The notes: a model not told the origin generated them from the letters alone. A stretch of 64,000 nt of DNA from SLHU01 sp009929975 (GCA_040776905.1 JAXGZQ010000001.1:1116001-1180000); one strand, 5' to 3'; shown: positions 1 through 10,083, counted from the stretch's first letter. Program-made: numbers and translations.

Positions 1-2153
1 TTTTCCACGGCACTGGTGAACACAAGGTTCGGTTCAGCACGATGGGCATTATACAGGTTCTCGAGCTCAAACGCGTCCATAGGGACTGGCACGGGATCAA
101 CATGACCCAGGGTACCATCCGCACGTTCCGGAATTCCCAGATACCCATAATTCAGACTGTAGGTATAGGCCTCCTGCCTGATGGACTCAGAATCAGCCAG
201 TTGTTTGGCCTGTGGGTTGGGAATATACAACTGATCCGAAAACTTGCCCTCCGACGTGGTGCAATAGCCGTGAAGTTCGGTGTTCGCGTACAACGCTTCG
301 CGCGCCGTATCATAAGAGGCAAGGGTCGATTGCAGCAAGGCCAGGAACAACAGCGTCGCCGCGCAGAGCACAGGGACAATGAAAGAGCCTGCCCCCCCGC
401 GTCGGATGAACAGGACCGCGTGGCGCAGCGCGCCTGAGAGTGCTGTAGAGGATTTGCGCGGCGAGCGGCGAACCCGTTCGTGCGCTTTCAGTGTCATCAG
501 GCGTCCGCTGACGGTCTTCTCAGCGAAATAAAGGCACAAGAACAGTGAAAGAATCAACACCGCAGCACCGACCGCGAACGCAAGGGGCCCTGATAAGGCC
601 GCGACAGGCGTGAATGTCCTGGCAACACCCATATAGCCGTCGCTGTACCGCAGATCAACGGTCTGAAGTTCAGACACAAACTCATAAGCCATCTTGATCA
701 GGGTCTGTGCGTATCGCGTACCGACCCCTATGCCCGCCGCGATGGCCAGGAACGCCGTCAGGCTGGTGCCGATCATCAGGTACAGCCTCGTTTCCGCTTT
801 CCCCGCGCCAAAACAGCGCATGATCTCGACCGATCCCCGTTGGCGCTTCGCGAACAAATAGGCAAACAAAGCCAGTACCGTGAGCGTGACGGCAAGCGCG
901 ATCAGCGAAAGCGCCATGGCCGTGCCTCTGATAACGTGAAGCGCGTCCGCCGTCGCCTGATATCCCTGATCGTACACATTGATGAAAACAGACTCAGGCA
1001 ACAGCGGCCTGATGTCTGCCAGAAACTCCTCCGCCGTTCCGTTTTTGATCGTTGCCTGGCCCAGGTCGTTCATCAGACGGACAGGCCGCGCCGGCGCGGG
1101 GCCAGACGGGGTGTAGACAGTGAGGTGATACTCCCTGTGATAATTGACAATCCCGATGATGGTGAAGGTTTCTTCGCGGGACATCGCATCGTCCCAGGCA
1201 GAAGCGGCAGCACTGTGATCATCCGGCAGACGGATGGTCAAGGGGTCGCCGACGGTCAGTTCCCTGCTGTTGGCGAGTGTTTCGGAGATGACACAGACAT
1301 TCGCGCCTGCATCGGCTTCCTGCCGCGTGAACAGGCGTCCGGATACAAGCTTCAGATAATCCTGATTGAATTCCTCAAGATCGGCCAGCTCACGCGCGCG
1401 GCGCACCGTCAGCTGGTTGTTCATCGTATCATAATATCGGGCAATGGCCTGATAGATGTTGTCTTCATCATGATGCAGTGCTTCAGCGGACTCAATCTGA
1501 AGGAAGGACGGAATGGCCTGACAGTCGATACCCGCCTGCTGCGCGGTCCAGCTGTAAAAAGGCGCGAGCGAAACTTCCAGAACATTGGTGGACAGGCTTT
1601 TGCTCACCGCGTGAATCACATAGACGGCCTCCGGATCAGGCTCGAACTCCGGATTCTCGATCAGGTCGTTATGAATGTAAATTGCCCGTCCCGGTTCATA
1701 CTCACGATAGGAGTAGAGACTTTCGACCAGCTCACCGTAATACGGACTGTTGTCACTGTATTGGCGCAGTCCGGTCATGATCAATACACTGTAGTGGCTG
1801 TATTCGCTGCCACTGTCATTCGTGACAAATCCATCGGCAATCCCCATACTGACGTCCGCCGGCTGCCAGAGCCGCACGTTCTCGTTTGTGGCAATGGCCT
1901 CAAAATCGATGGCCGCGATGTCCGACCGCATGGTTTCACTGACAGGTCCGTCACCTGAACCGAAGTCGTCGAGGTAATCCATCGTGACGATCGTGGTACA
2001 GTTCTCATCCCACTCGCGAAGCATGGCCACGCTTGCGGCCAGCGTATTAAGCCCAAGATAAAGAAACGCGGTCACTCCGGCAATCAGCAGCATAAAAAAC
2101 GCCGTTCTGACCGGTGTGCGAATCATGCTTTTGATGCTGTTGCGAAATATCAC
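1..2153 (-). CDS. ABC transporter permease, FtsX/MacB type (3' end outside window)
   Basis: The minus-strand frame is open from a GTG at 2153 to the window edge, over 717 codons, so the C-terminus is missing. The start reads VIFRNSIKSMIRTPVRTAFF, followed by a membrane segment (about residues 15-35) and a long extracytoplasmic region. Around residues 410-500 come hydrophobic segments with the cytoplasmic signature AKRQRGSVEIMRCFGAGKAE, which matches the 'KR..E..ILR.LGA' loop of FtsX permeases. Such proteins couple to a separate ATPase to export peptides or lipids, or to act mechanically on the envelope; no ATPase gene is in view. GTG was chosen because it sits behind a weak GCAGGG; ATG at 2126 is an alternative. 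Long open frames on the other strand here are shadows. The family call is firm; the substrate is unknown. Confidence 0.85.
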   Translation of the reverse strand, partial: MIFRNSIKSMIRTPVRTAFFMLLIAGVTAFLYLGLNTLAASVAMLREWDENCTTIVTMDYLDDFGSGDGPVSETMRSDIAAIDFEAIATNENVRLWQPADVSMGIADGFVTNDSGSEYSHYSVLIMTGLRQYSDNSPYYGELVESLYSYREYEPGRAIYIHNDLIENPEFEPDPEAVYVIHAVSKSLSTNVLEVSLAPFYSWTAQQAGIDCQAIPSFLQIESAEALHHDEDNIYQAIARYYDTMNNQLTVRRARELADLEEFNQDYLKLVSGRLFTRQEADAGANVCVISETLANSRELTVGDPLTIRLPDDHSAAASAWDDAMSREETFTIIGIVNYHREYHLTVYTPSGPAPARPVRLMNDLGQATIKNGTAEEFLADIRPLLPESVFINVYDQGYQATADALHVIRGTAMALSLIALAVTLTVLALFAYLFAKRQRGSVEIMRCFGAGKAETRLYLMIGTSLTAFLAIAAGIGVGTRYAQTLIKMAYEFVSELQTVDLRYSDGYMGVARTFTPVAALSGPLAFAVGAAVLILSLFLCLYFAEKTVSGRLMTLKAHERVRRSPRKSSTALSGALRHAVLFIRRGGAGSFIVPVLCAATLLFLALLQSTLASYDTAREALYANTELHGYCTTSEGKFSDQLYIPNPQAKQLADSESIRQEAYTYSLNYGYLGIPERADGTLGHVDPVPVPMDAFELENLYNAHRAEPNLVFTSAVE

Positions 2154-2450
2154 GTTTAGCCCTGCCCTGTGATGCTTTAATTCTCAGACGATGATGTCAA
2201 AGATACCTGAATCATCATATCGAAGATGATTCGAGGATACAAGCAGCCGGACTGTCCGAATCATGGCCGCTGACGCTTCCATGGCGGTGGTCTCAGCACC
2301 GTGGATGCAAAGATCGCGGCCATTGAAGAAGCATCACCTGTTTACGTTATACTGTACACAGACGATATCATCACAGGATGGTGTCTGTCTCACTATGATC
2401 GAGCGCTAGCTCAAGATAATCTGGAACGATTGGACTGGAACGGATAACGA

Positions 2451-3233
2451 ATGAGCGATCATGAACCGCAACGACACGATCTCGATGATTGGCAGCAGGA
2501 TGCCGCGCAGCAGCACCTGCAAAAACGGCGAAAAGGCTGCCTGCGTTTTTTCGCGCTATTGACAGCCCTCTTCTTTCTACTCCTGAGCTACGGCGGGATC
2601 ATCCGGCTGCTCAAACTGCCGACGCTTCCGCTGGTCGCCAAGTCCATCCAGTTGAATCAAGACGACACCGTCCGCGCCTGGCGGACAGCCGTTGTCTCAG
2701 TCACCGCCGATGACCGGCGCGGGACCGGGGTCGTTCTGTCACCGGGCAATCGAGTGCTGACCAACGCCCATATTATTGAAGATGCCCACCAGGTCACGCT
2801 CCAGTTTGGATCCGGCCTGCCTTCCGTCACGACATCCGATTTTGTCCTCGATCCCCGTCTTGATCTGTGCCTGATCAACCTGGAAACAGAAACAGCCGGC
2901 CTCGAGCTGGCGCAGTCGCCGGAACTGACGGAGTTCTCCCCACTGTATATGATCGGCAATCCACAGGGTTATTTCCAGATCACCAGTCAGGTCGATTACA
3001 TTGGCATGGTTCAAGACGCGTCATGGCCGGAGCCGCTTCTTGCGGTTCGCGGCCCGATCTATAAGGGCAACAGCGGCAGTCCGGTTATCCATGAGAACGG
3101 GGAAATTATTGGGATTTTGTTTGCCACCACCACGCTACAACTGGCCGATCAAGGAGAAACAGCTGTCGGGCTGGTCATTCCGGCATCCATTCTGGCCGCG
3201 TTTGCAGCGTCCGCAGACACTGAGACCGACTGA
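2451..3233 (+). CDS. Membrane-anchored trypsin-like serine protease (S1/HtrA-like, no PDZ)
   Basis: A 260-residue protein with a charged cytoplasmic N-terminus (1-32), one membrane segment (about 33-53, FFALLTALFFLLLSYGG) and an extracytoplasmic protease domain. The catalytic triad is visible: His in VLTNAHIIEDAH, Asp in DPRLDLCLINL and Ser in YKGNSGSPVIHENG, the typical GNSGSP of the chymotrypsin fold. It ends soon after the protease domain, so it lacks the PDZ domain of classical HtrA/DegP and resembles short membrane-anchored S1C proteases. GGAACGG lies a few bases before the ATG. Its nearest neighbours are the divergent permease and the downstream Wadjet operon; I see no functional link to either. 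It probably degrades or senses envelope proteins, which is inference from the family. Confidence 0.85.
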   Translation: MSDHEPQRHDLDDWQQDAAQQHLQKRRKGCLRFFALLTALFFLLLSYGGIIRLLKLPTLPLVAKSIQLNQDDTVRAWRTAVVSVTADDRRGTGVVLSPGNRVLTNAHIIEDAHQVTLQFGSGLPSVTTSDFVLDPRLDLCLINLETETAGLELAQSPELTEFSPLYMIGNPQGYFQITSQVDYIGMVQDASWPEPLLAVRGPIYKGNSGSPVIHENGEIIGILFATTTLQLADQGETAVGLVIPASILAAFAASADTETD

Positions 3234-3322
3234 TGGGGCCGGTCTGATGACTGACCCGACATCCATTTTCTTTTTCTGAACTCTGACGATGCTTATGATG
3301 TCATCCTTCCATTTGAGGCTTC

Positions 3323-3351
3323 TTGATGTTTACGGCGTGGCTTAGTAAGAT
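3323..3351 (+). promoter_or_regulatory. Candidate sigma-A-type promoter of the Wadjet operon
   Basis: TTGATG (3323-3328) is separated by exactly 17 bases from TAAGAT (3346-3351), close to the -35/-10 consensus. It lies 20 bases before the GTG and 32 bases before the ATG that can start jetA. Nothing else in the 137-base gap looks better. Found by eye only. Confidence 0.35.
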
Positions 3352-3370
3352 AAGTGGGTGATGATTAAGA

Positions 3371-4891
3371 GTGCGCAATAACATGGCAATGGATTATGAG
3401 ACACTGGATTTGTTGCGAAGCAGACATCCGGCCTGGAGACTGCTTTGTGCGCAGCACGCTCCATTGATCGCAAGCTTTCTTCACCGTGCCTTCATTGGCG
3501 ACAATGTCCGCTATATGACACAAGCGGATTTGTCGGAGACGCTTGAAGATACACTCTTCTCTCTCAGGGAACGGTACGGACAGGATAGTTTTCGCGGCAC
3601 AGCGGTCGGCTACCTCAATGAATGGGCAGAAAACGATAAAGGCTGGCTTCGTAAATTCTACCGTGATGATTCAGATGAGCCGTGTTTTGATTTGACGCCT
3701 GCCGCCGAAAAAGCGATCAGCTGGCTTGAGAGTTTAACCGCGCGCAGTTTTGTCGGAACTGAATCCCGTCTTTTGACACTTTTCGATCTGCTCAGACAAA
3801 TGCATGAGGGCAGCGAAACGGATCCGCAGCTTCGTGTTGCTGAACTTGAAAAACGCAGAGAATCGATTAACAGCGAAATCGAACGCATTTTGTCAGGCGA
3901 TATACCGCTGCTGGATGATACAGCGCTCAAGGATCGTTTTCAGCAATTTTTGCAGCTGGCACGTGACCTCCTGTCGGACTTTCGAGAGGTGGAAAATAAT
4001 TTCCGCATGCTTGATCGAAAAGTCAGGGAGAAAATCGCGTCGTGGGACGGATCAAAAGGCGATCTGGTCGATGAGATTATGAACGAACGGGATTCGATCG
4101 CGGAATCTGATCAAGGGCGAAGTTTCCAGGCTTTCTGGGATTTTCTGATGTCTTCTGCCAGACAAGATGAATTCAGCTCGCAGATTGAACACGTGTTGTC
4201 GCTTCAACCCGTTAAGGAAATGCAACCCGACTCACGTTTGCGGCGGGTGCACTATGATTGGCTTGAAGCCGGTGAGCACACACAGAGAACCGTCGCAAGA
4301 TTATCACAGCAGCTTCGTCACTTCCTTGATGATCAGGCCTGGTATGAAGATCGTCGTATCATGGATATTCTGCACAGCATTGAGCATCGTGCGCTGGCGC
4401 TGCGTGATCAAATGCCAGACAGACGTTTGACCGATCTTCCCGACACATCCGCGAACATCAGCCTGCCACTGGAAAGACCACTGTACCGACCACCACTTAA
4501 GCCGGTTATAACGGACACCATTTTAGAAACAGGCAACGCTGATGTCGATACATCCGCACTCTATTCGCAAATTATGATCAATCGCGCGGAGTTGATCAGT
4601 CATATTCGTAATGAACTCCATTCTTCCAAGCAGACAACGCTGGCGCGGATTATCAACCACCACCCATTACGTTATGGACTGGCAGAGCTCATCGCGTATC
4701 TTCAACTGGCGGGCACGGCCGAAGAGATCCGGCTGGCAGCGTTCGTCGATGAAAACGTAGAGGAAAAAATCAGTTGGACAACAGAGAACAATAACGTCAG
4801 AGAAGCAACGCTGCCGCGGATTATTTTTCTCAGAACCGAAGCAGCAGCCACCCGCACTGAATCAAAGACTGAACAGGAAAATTCATTATGA
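3371..4891 (+). CDS. jetA: Wadjet type I protein JetA (DUF3375, MukF-like kleisin)
   Basis: A 506-residue protein beginning with a DUF3375-type N-terminus (DYETLDLLRSRHPAWRLL), helical throughout with charged heptad-rich stretches around residues 150-230. In type I Wadjet systems JetA is the kleisin that bridges the heads of the SMC protein JetC and binds JetB, forming a MukBEF-like loop-extruding complex that recognises small circular plasmid DNA. Gene order jetA-jetB-jetC-jetD and the sequence types of the partners make the call secure. The frame can start at GTG 3371 or at ATG 3383 (MAMDYE); neither has a strong ribosome-binding site, and the ATG leaves a more usual N-terminus. The stop overlaps the jetB start by four bases (ATGA), implying translational coupling. 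Confidence 0.93.
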   Translation: MRNNMAMDYETLDLLRSRHPAWRLLCAQHAPLIASFLHRAFIGDNVRYMTQADLSETLEDTLFSLRERYGQDSFRGTAVGYLNEWAENDKGWLRKFYRDDSDEPCFDLTPAAEKAISWLESLTARSFVGTESRLLTLFDLLRQMHEGSETDPQLRVAELEKRRESINSEIERILSGDIPLLDDTALKDRFQQFLQLARDLLSDFREVENNFRMLDRKVREKIASWDGSKGDLVDEIMNERDSIAESDQGRSFQAFWDFLMSSARQDEFSSQIEHVLSLQPVKEMQPDSRLRRVHYDWLEAGEHTQRTVARLSQQLRHFLDDQAWYEDRRIMDILHSIEHRALALRDQMPDRRLTDLPDTSANISLPLERPLYRPPLKPVITDTILETGNADVDTSALYSQIMINRAELISHIRNELHSSKQTTLARIINHHPLRYGLAELIAYLQLAGTAEEIRLAAFVDENVEEKISWTTENNNVREATLPRIIFLRTEAAATRTESKTEQENSL

Positions 4892-5517
4892 CCGATAACA
4901 ATATGAATTTAAGTTCGTGGCAGCATCCAACACAAGAGTTATCTTCCGTCATTGTCAACTTATTGAAGGGCATTATTTATCGTGATGACGACCAGGAGTT
5001 ATGGCGATATCTTCTGCGTGATCAAGCGATGGTGGCGGATTATACCACGGTGATCGGGCTTGATTTGATCATTGATGAGGCCGAAGGCTTTGCCTACCTC
5101 CGCTCGAGGGAAGAGAATGATGACAATCATCCTATTCCCCGATTGGTCACACGCAGGCAACTGTCCTATCGCGTCAGTCTTCTGCTGGCGCTGCTCAGAA
5201 AAAAACTGGTTGAATTTGATGCCGAAGGCAGTGAAATACGCCTGATCCTTTCACGCGATCAGATCACTGAGTTATTGCGTATTTTTCTGCCGGCAGGAAG
5301 TAACGAAGTCAAACTGATCAATCAGATCGACACGTTGATCAACAAAGTTGTGGACTTGGGCTTTATGCGTAAGCTGCGCGGTCAGCAAAATATGTACGAA
5401 GTCAGAAGAATTCTCAAAGCCTATATCGACGCCCAATGGCTCGCGGATTTTGATGAGCGCCTTGCTGAATATCAACAGCTTTGGATCGACAACGCGGAGG
5501 AAGAACCGAATGACTGA
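4888..5517 (+). CDS. jetB: Wadjet type I protein JetB (DUF4194, MukE-like)
   Basis: A 209-residue protein of the DUF4194/MukE-like winged-helix type, the usual size for JetB. Recognisable parts are the hydrophobic helix VIVNLLKGIIYRDDD near the N-terminus, LVTRRQLSYRVSLLLALLRK in the middle and a winged-helix-like C-terminal part with FMRKLRGQQNMYEVRRILKA, where a conserved strand typically reads 'yev.riLka.i'. Known role: a dimeric accessory subunit that binds the JetA kleisin and the DNA inside the JetABC ring. It overlaps jetA by four bases and jetC by eight, so all four genes are likely made from one transcript in fixed ratio. Confidence 0.92.
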   Translation: MTDNNMNLSSWQHPTQELSSVIVNLLKGIIYRDDDQELWRYLLRDQAMVADYTTVIGLDLIIDEAEGFAYLRSREENDDNHPIPRLVTRRQLSYRVSLLLALLRKKLVEFDAEGSEIRLILSRDQITELLRIFLPAGSNEVKLINQIDTLINKVVDLGFMRKLRGQQNMYEVRRILKAYIDAQWLADFDERLAEYQQLWIDNAEEEPND

Positions 5518-8500
5518 ACAGCTGATGCTTGAACTGATGAGCGATGACCAGCTGGCTGGTTTTCGACTGCAGCGACTTGAGGTTTACAATTGGGGGACCT
5601 TCGATAAAAAAGTCTGGATCATGCGTCCTGAAGGCAGAAACGCCCTGCTGACCGGTGACATCGGTTCAGGAAAGTCAACCCTTGTCGATGCTGTCACCAC
5701 GCTGCTGGTGCCTATTCAGAAGATTGCCTACAATAAAGCAGCCGGTGCTGACAGCCGAGAGCGTACCCTGCGATCCTATGTGCTTGGTTATTATAAATCT
5801 GAGCGCCAGGATAATTTACTCAGTTCCAAGCCGGTCGCACTGCGCGACCAGAACAACTACTCAGTCATACTCGCGGTTTTTCATAATGCCGGTTATGAAA
5901 AAACAGTAACCCTCGCCCAAGTCTTCTGGTCAAAGGATCCTGCCGGTCAGCCAGGTCGTTTTTATGCCGCCTGCGAACGAGATCTGTCAATCTCAGAAGA
6001 TTTTTCCAATTTCGGCAGTGAAATCAGCGCATTACGCAAGAAGCTGCGTTCAGCCGATGTTGAGCTGTTTGAATCTTTCCCGCCTTATGGCGCATGGTTC
6101 AGACGCCGCTTCGGTATTGACAATGAGCAGGCCCTCGACCTGTTTCTGCAGACCGTCTCTTTGAAATCTGTTGGTAATCTCACTCTTTTTGTGCGAGATC
6201 ATATGCTTGAACCCTTTGATACTCAACCTCGCATCCAGGCACTTGTCGATCATTTTGATAATCTGAACCGATCACACGAAGCGGTGCTCAAAGCGAAACA
6301 ACAGATCGAAGCGCTAGAACCCCTGATTGACGACCTGCAGCAGCACGAGGAATCAGAAACCAGAGCACGCCAGTTCATCGCTTATCGTGAAGCGCTACAG
6401 TCCTGGTTTGCCAAAATCCGGTGCTCACTTCTTGATCAGCAGCTGGCGAGTCTCGAAACGGATATCGCCCGATACGATGCCGCAATCGACCGTCTTGATC
6501 AACAGCGGCTTGATCAGCAAAGCCAGGCTCGTGAAATTGAGCTTAATATCGCCAGAAATGGTGGTGACAGGATCAACCGGCTTGACGATGAAATTCGAAA
6601 ACAGAAAAGTGATTTGCACCGATTGCAGGAACGGTCTGCACACTACATGAAATTAATCAAAGCACTGGATATGAATCCGGCGATGTCATCAGACGAATTT
6701 CTCATACAGATGCAGGCAATATCGGACAGGCAAAAACAGGCTCGATCGGAAGAAGATCATATTCAGAATGAAATAACTGAGAATTTATTTTCTTACAGAG
6801 AACAGCAACAACGATTCGATCAGCTCAAGAGGGAAATTGACAGCCTCAAGGCACGACGCAGCAATATCAGCGAGCGGCAGATCAGCCTGAGGCAGCAATT
6901 ATGCCAGGCAACCGGCATCGCGGAAGACGAACTGCCTTTTGCCGGCGAACTGATTGAAGTCCAAGATTCACAACAGGCATGGGAAGGCGCGATCGAGCGC
7001 TTGCTGCACAACTTCGGCCTGTCCATGCTGGTCCCTGACAAGTATTATCAAGCAGTGGTCGCCTGGGTAGAGCAGACTCATCTCAAGGGAAGGCTGGTCT
7101 ACTATCGTGTGCGTGAGACCAGCCATTTGCTCAATCAGGAATTACATCCTGCTTCATTAGTGTACAAGCTTTCACTGAAACCAGATTCTCAATTTTCAGC
7201 CTGGCTGGAAAAGGAAGTCACGCTGAGATTCAATCTGGTCTGTTGTGAATCGCTTGATCAGTTCAGGCGCGAGAACCGGGCCATCACGCGCAGCGGTCAA
7301 ATCAAAGGCAGTGATAGCCGGCATGAGAAAGACGACCGATTCAGAATTGATGATCGAAGCCGTTATATCCTTGGCTGGAATAACACAAGAAAAATCCAGA
7401 CGCTTGAGCATCAGATCGCTGGTATAAAGCGTACGCTTGACAAACTTTCTGGCGAAAATGACGGACATGATAAGGCACTCGCTTCAGTCAGACAGCGAAT
7501 CGAGCGCCTGTCTCAACTGGCGGCATTTACCGATTATCGAGACATTGACTGGCAGCCCGCAGCAGCGACCATCGCCAGACTCGAAGACGAAAAAGCACGA
7601 CTTGAATCTACCTCCGATCTTCTTCAGACACTGACAGACCAGCTTTCTGATCTGAATGCTAAATTGGCTCAATATGAACAACAGCTGCGCGACAGACGTG
7701 ACAAGCGGTCACGAACAGAGCAGAAAATCAGCGACCGGCAGGAACTCCAACAACAACTACGACAACTATACAACACGAAAAAAGATCATGATGAAACTTG
7801 GTACGACAGGCTTGATCTGCTGAGGCAGGAAGCACTTGAAAACACCCTTCTCACGGTTGAAAATTGCCCTGACAAAGAACGGCAAATGAGGGAATGGCTG
7901 CAGTCTCGCATTGATTCGGAGAATAAGAGACTGAAGCGGCTGAGTGAGAGAATCATTCAGTCAATGTCTGCCTACAAGCAGAAGTGGGGACTGGAGACAC
8001 GGGATATCGATGTCAATCTGGAGGCTGGATATGAGTACCGCAGAATGCTGAAACAACTTCAGTCAGATGATTTGCCACGGTTTGAGCAGCGCTTCAAAGA
8101 ATTATTAAATGAGAATACCATCCGGGAGGTTGCCAATTTCCAATCTCAACTGAATCGCGAACGCGAATCGATCCGAGAACGGATCGGCCAGATCAATCAA
8201 TCATTGACACAAATCGATTACAATCCCGGACGTTATATCAGCCTTGAAGCACACTTAAACAATGATATCGAAATCAGAGAGTTTCAGGCAGAACTCAGAG
8301 CTTGTACGGAAGGTGCCCTGACCGGATCAGATGAAGAACAGTATTCTGAGGGGAAATTTCTGCAAGTCAAGCAGATCATCGAGCGCTTCCGGGGACGCAC
8401 GGATTACTCCGATCTGGATCGACGCTGGACAGAGAAGGTTACGGATGTGCGCAACTGGTTCATCTTCGCGGCCAGTGAGCGCTGGCGTGAAGATGATACA

Positions 8501-8875
8501 GAATACGAGCATTACACTGATTCAAGCGGCAAGTCCGGAGGACAAAAAGAAAAGCTGGCCTATACTGTGCTCGCAGCAAGCCTGGCGTATCAGTTCGGTC
8601 TTGAATGGGGCGCTGTGCGTTCTCGTTCTTTTCGATTTGTTGTGATCGATGAAGCGTTCGGCAGGGGCTCAGACGAGTCCGCGCAATATGGGCTGCAGCT
8701 TTTTTCACAGTTGAATCTGCAGCTGCTGATTGTCACACCGCTGCAGAAAATACATATTATTGAACCGTTCGTCTCCAGTGTCGGCTTCGTCCATAATGAA
8801 GACGGCAACTACTCCGTTTTGCGGAATCTCAGCATTGAAGAGTACCGCGCGGAGAAAAGGCAGGGCGATCAATGA
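5510..8875 (+). CDS. jetC: Wadjet type I protein JetC (SMC/MukB-like ATPase)
   Basis: A 1121-residue SMC-like ATPase. The start is ATG 5510 (MTEQLMLELM), inside the end of jetB; the open frame continues upstream but only as an overlap with jetB. Walker A is GDIGSGKST at about residues 49-57, long coiled-coil arms rich in Q, R, E and L fill roughly 260-960 with a hinge-like globular stretch near 470-620, the ABC signature is SGKSGGQKEKLAY near residue 1005, and Walker B is FRFVVIDEAFGRG near 1041. The family extrudes DNA loops with ATP and, in Wadjet, measures and marks small circular DNA for cutting by JetD. Length and motif spacing fit an intact enzyme; no damaged residue was seen. Confidence 0.95.
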   Translation: MTEQLMLELMSDDQLAGFRLQRLEVYNWGTFDKKVWIMRPEGRNALLTGDIGSGKSTLVDAVTTLLVPIQKIAYNKAAGADSRERTLRSYVLGYYKSERQDNLLSSKPVALRDQNNYSVILAVFHNAGYEKTVTLAQVFWSKDPAGQPGRFYAACERDLSISEDFSNFGSEISALRKKLRSADVELFESFPPYGAWFRRRFGIDNEQALDLFLQTVSLKSVGNLTLFVRDHMLEPFDTQPRIQALVDHFDNLNRSHEAVLKAKQQIEALEPLIDDLQQHEESETRARQFIAYREALQSWFAKIRCSLLDQQLASLETDIARYDAAIDRLDQQRLDQQSQAREIELNIARNGGDRINRLDDEIRKQKSDLHRLQERSAHYMKLIKALDMNPAMSSDEFLIQMQAISDRQKQARSEEDHIQNEITENLFSYREQQQRFDQLKREIDSLKARRSNISERQISLRQQLCQATGIAEDELPFAGELIEVQDSQQAWEGAIERLLHNFGLSMLVPDKYYQAVVAWVEQTHLKGRLVYYRVRETSHLLNQELHPASLVYKLSLKPDSQFSAWLEKEVTLRFNLVCCESLDQFRRENRAITRSGQIKGSDSRHEKDDRFRIDDRSRYILGWNNTRKIQTLEHQIAGIKRTLDKLSGENDGHDKALASVRQRIERLSQLAAFTDYRDIDWQPAAATIARLEDEKARLESTSDLLQTLTDQLSDLNAKLAQYEQQLRDRRDKRSRTEQKISDRQELQQQLRQLYNTKKDHDETWYDRLDLLRQEALENTLLTVENCPDKERQMREWLQSRIDSENKRLKRLSERIIQSMSAYKQKWGLETRDIDVNLEAGYEYRRMLKQLQSDDLPRFEQRFKELLNENTIREVANFQSQLNRERESIRERIGQINQSLTQIDYNPGRYISLEAHLNNDIEIREFQAELRACTEGALTGSDEEQYSEGKFLQVKQIIERFRGRTDYSDLDRRWTEKVTDVRNWFIFAASERWREDDTEYEHYTDSSGKSGGQKEKLAYTVLAASLAYQFGLEWGAVRSRSFRFVVIDEAFGRGSDESAQYGLQLFSQLNLQLLIVTPLQKIHIIEPFVSSVGFVHNEDGNYSVLRNLSIEEYRAEKRQGDQ

Positions 8876-10083
8876 ACAAAAAATCCGGATCAGGCCGCGA
8901 CAATTCGGTCTGGACAATACCACCCGATATCCGTAAGCAGCTGCAAGCACTGTGGGACAAGGGCCTGTTGCTGTCTGTCCTGGCCGGAGATCCGGATATA
9001 TTCCCACTGAAGCTGAAAATTAAGACACCCGGGAGCCGCGAGCTCAGTGATAGATTCTCTGCTGTCCGTGATTGGATCACTCAGCTCTCATCCAAAGAAG
9101 GACTGTATCGAATCGTATGGCGCCAGATCCATCATCGTGTGCTCGGAACAAATGATATTCCAACTGAAATCTGGATTGATCGTATGGATAACGCTTTGAA
9201 ACTCATTCAACAGGAACGCGCCGCTGAGTCGTTTATCCGTCTTGTCGATCAGACCCGTCTTATGCAACCCCAGCTTCTGTCCTGGTTAAGAAAGAAGCCG
9301 CTGCGAGCCCTTGTTCTCGCCAAAGACTGGTCCCACCTTCTCCTGATTGTGGACTGGCTGCTCAAGAACCCTCGTCCGAACATTTACGTGCGACAATTAT
9401 CATTACCGGGAATTCATACTAAATTGGTTGAAACACATCGCGCGGTCCTTGCTGAATTGCTCGATCTTGTGCTGCCACCGGAGTCGATCGCTGATCATTA
9501 TTCAGGCATTTCCGGATTCAACCAGCGTTATGGCTTCAAAGAAAAACCATTACGTGTCAGATTTCGCTTGCTGAATAGCGACACGCCACTGCTCAATACC
9601 ACATACGACCAGGATATCACCCTCACAGCAGATGCTTTTGCTGACATCAAGCCTGATGTTTCGAGAGTCTTTATTACTGAAAACGAAATCAATTTTCTGG
9701 CATTTCCTCGAATCAATCAGGCGATGATCATTTTCGGTGCCGGTTATGGCTTCGAAAATATCGCCCGCGCGAAATGGCTTCATGAAAAGCCGATCTATTA
9801 CTGGGGTGATATCGACACCCATGGATTCGCGATTCTACATCAACTGCGGGGTTATTTCCCCCACGTCCGGTCACTGATGATGGATCAAGCAACATTGCTG
9901 GCGCATCAAGCGTTCTGGGTTGTAGAAGCAAAGCAGGAAACCGGAGAACTGGTCAATTTAAACGCAGAAGAACAACGGGTATATGACGATTTGCGAAACA
10001 ATCGGCTTGGCAGCAAGGTTCGACTTGAACAGGAGCGTGTTCCATATGACGACTTGCTTAAAGCCTTAGCCGGACTGAACTGA
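8872..10083 (+). CDS. jetD: Wadjet type I nuclease JetD (DUF3322 + DUF2220/Toprim)
   Basis: A 403-residue protein, starting at an ATG that overlaps the jetC stop as ATGA. The N-terminal half fits DUF3322 and the C-terminal half DUF2220, which holds a Toprim fold. The expected metal-binding residues are present: Glu in VFITENEINFLAFP (about residues 264-277) and the Asp pair in YYWGDIDTHGFAIL (about 308-321). JetD cuts the plasmid once JetABC has stalled on a small circle. Conservation of these residues suggests an active nuclease. It is followed by 272 bases without a recognisable gene before the convergent c-di-GMP genes, so it is the last gene of the operon. Confidence 0.94.
   Translation: MNKKSGSGRDNSVWTIPPDIRKQLQALWDKGLLLSVLAGDPDIFPLKLKIKTPGSRELSDRFSAVRDWITQLSSKEGLYRIVWRQIHHRVLGTNDIPTEIWIDRMDNALKLIQQERAAESFIRLVDQTRLMQPQLLSWLRKKPLRALVLAKDWSHLLLIVDWLLKNPRPNIYVRQLSLPGIHTKLVETHRAVLAELLDLVLPPESIADHYSGISGFNQRYGFKEKPLRVRFRLLNSDTPLLNTTYDQDITLTADAFADIKPDVSRVFITENEINFLAFPRINQAMIIFGAGYGFENIARAKWLHEKPIYYWGDIDTHGFAILHQLRGYFPHVRSLMMDQATLLAHQAFWVVEAKQETGELVNLNAEEQRVYDDLRNNRLGSKVRLEQERVPYDDLLKALAGLN

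Noticed and set aside
840..1958. Long plus-strand open frame opposite the ABC permease
   Set aside because: The minus-strand frame has clear FtsX features over the same span; the plus-strand product has no recognisable domain and is a coding shadow.
2358..2388. ACAGAC ... GTCTGT inverted repeat before the protease gene
   Set aside because: Only six paired bases with a 19-base loop; easily due to chance.
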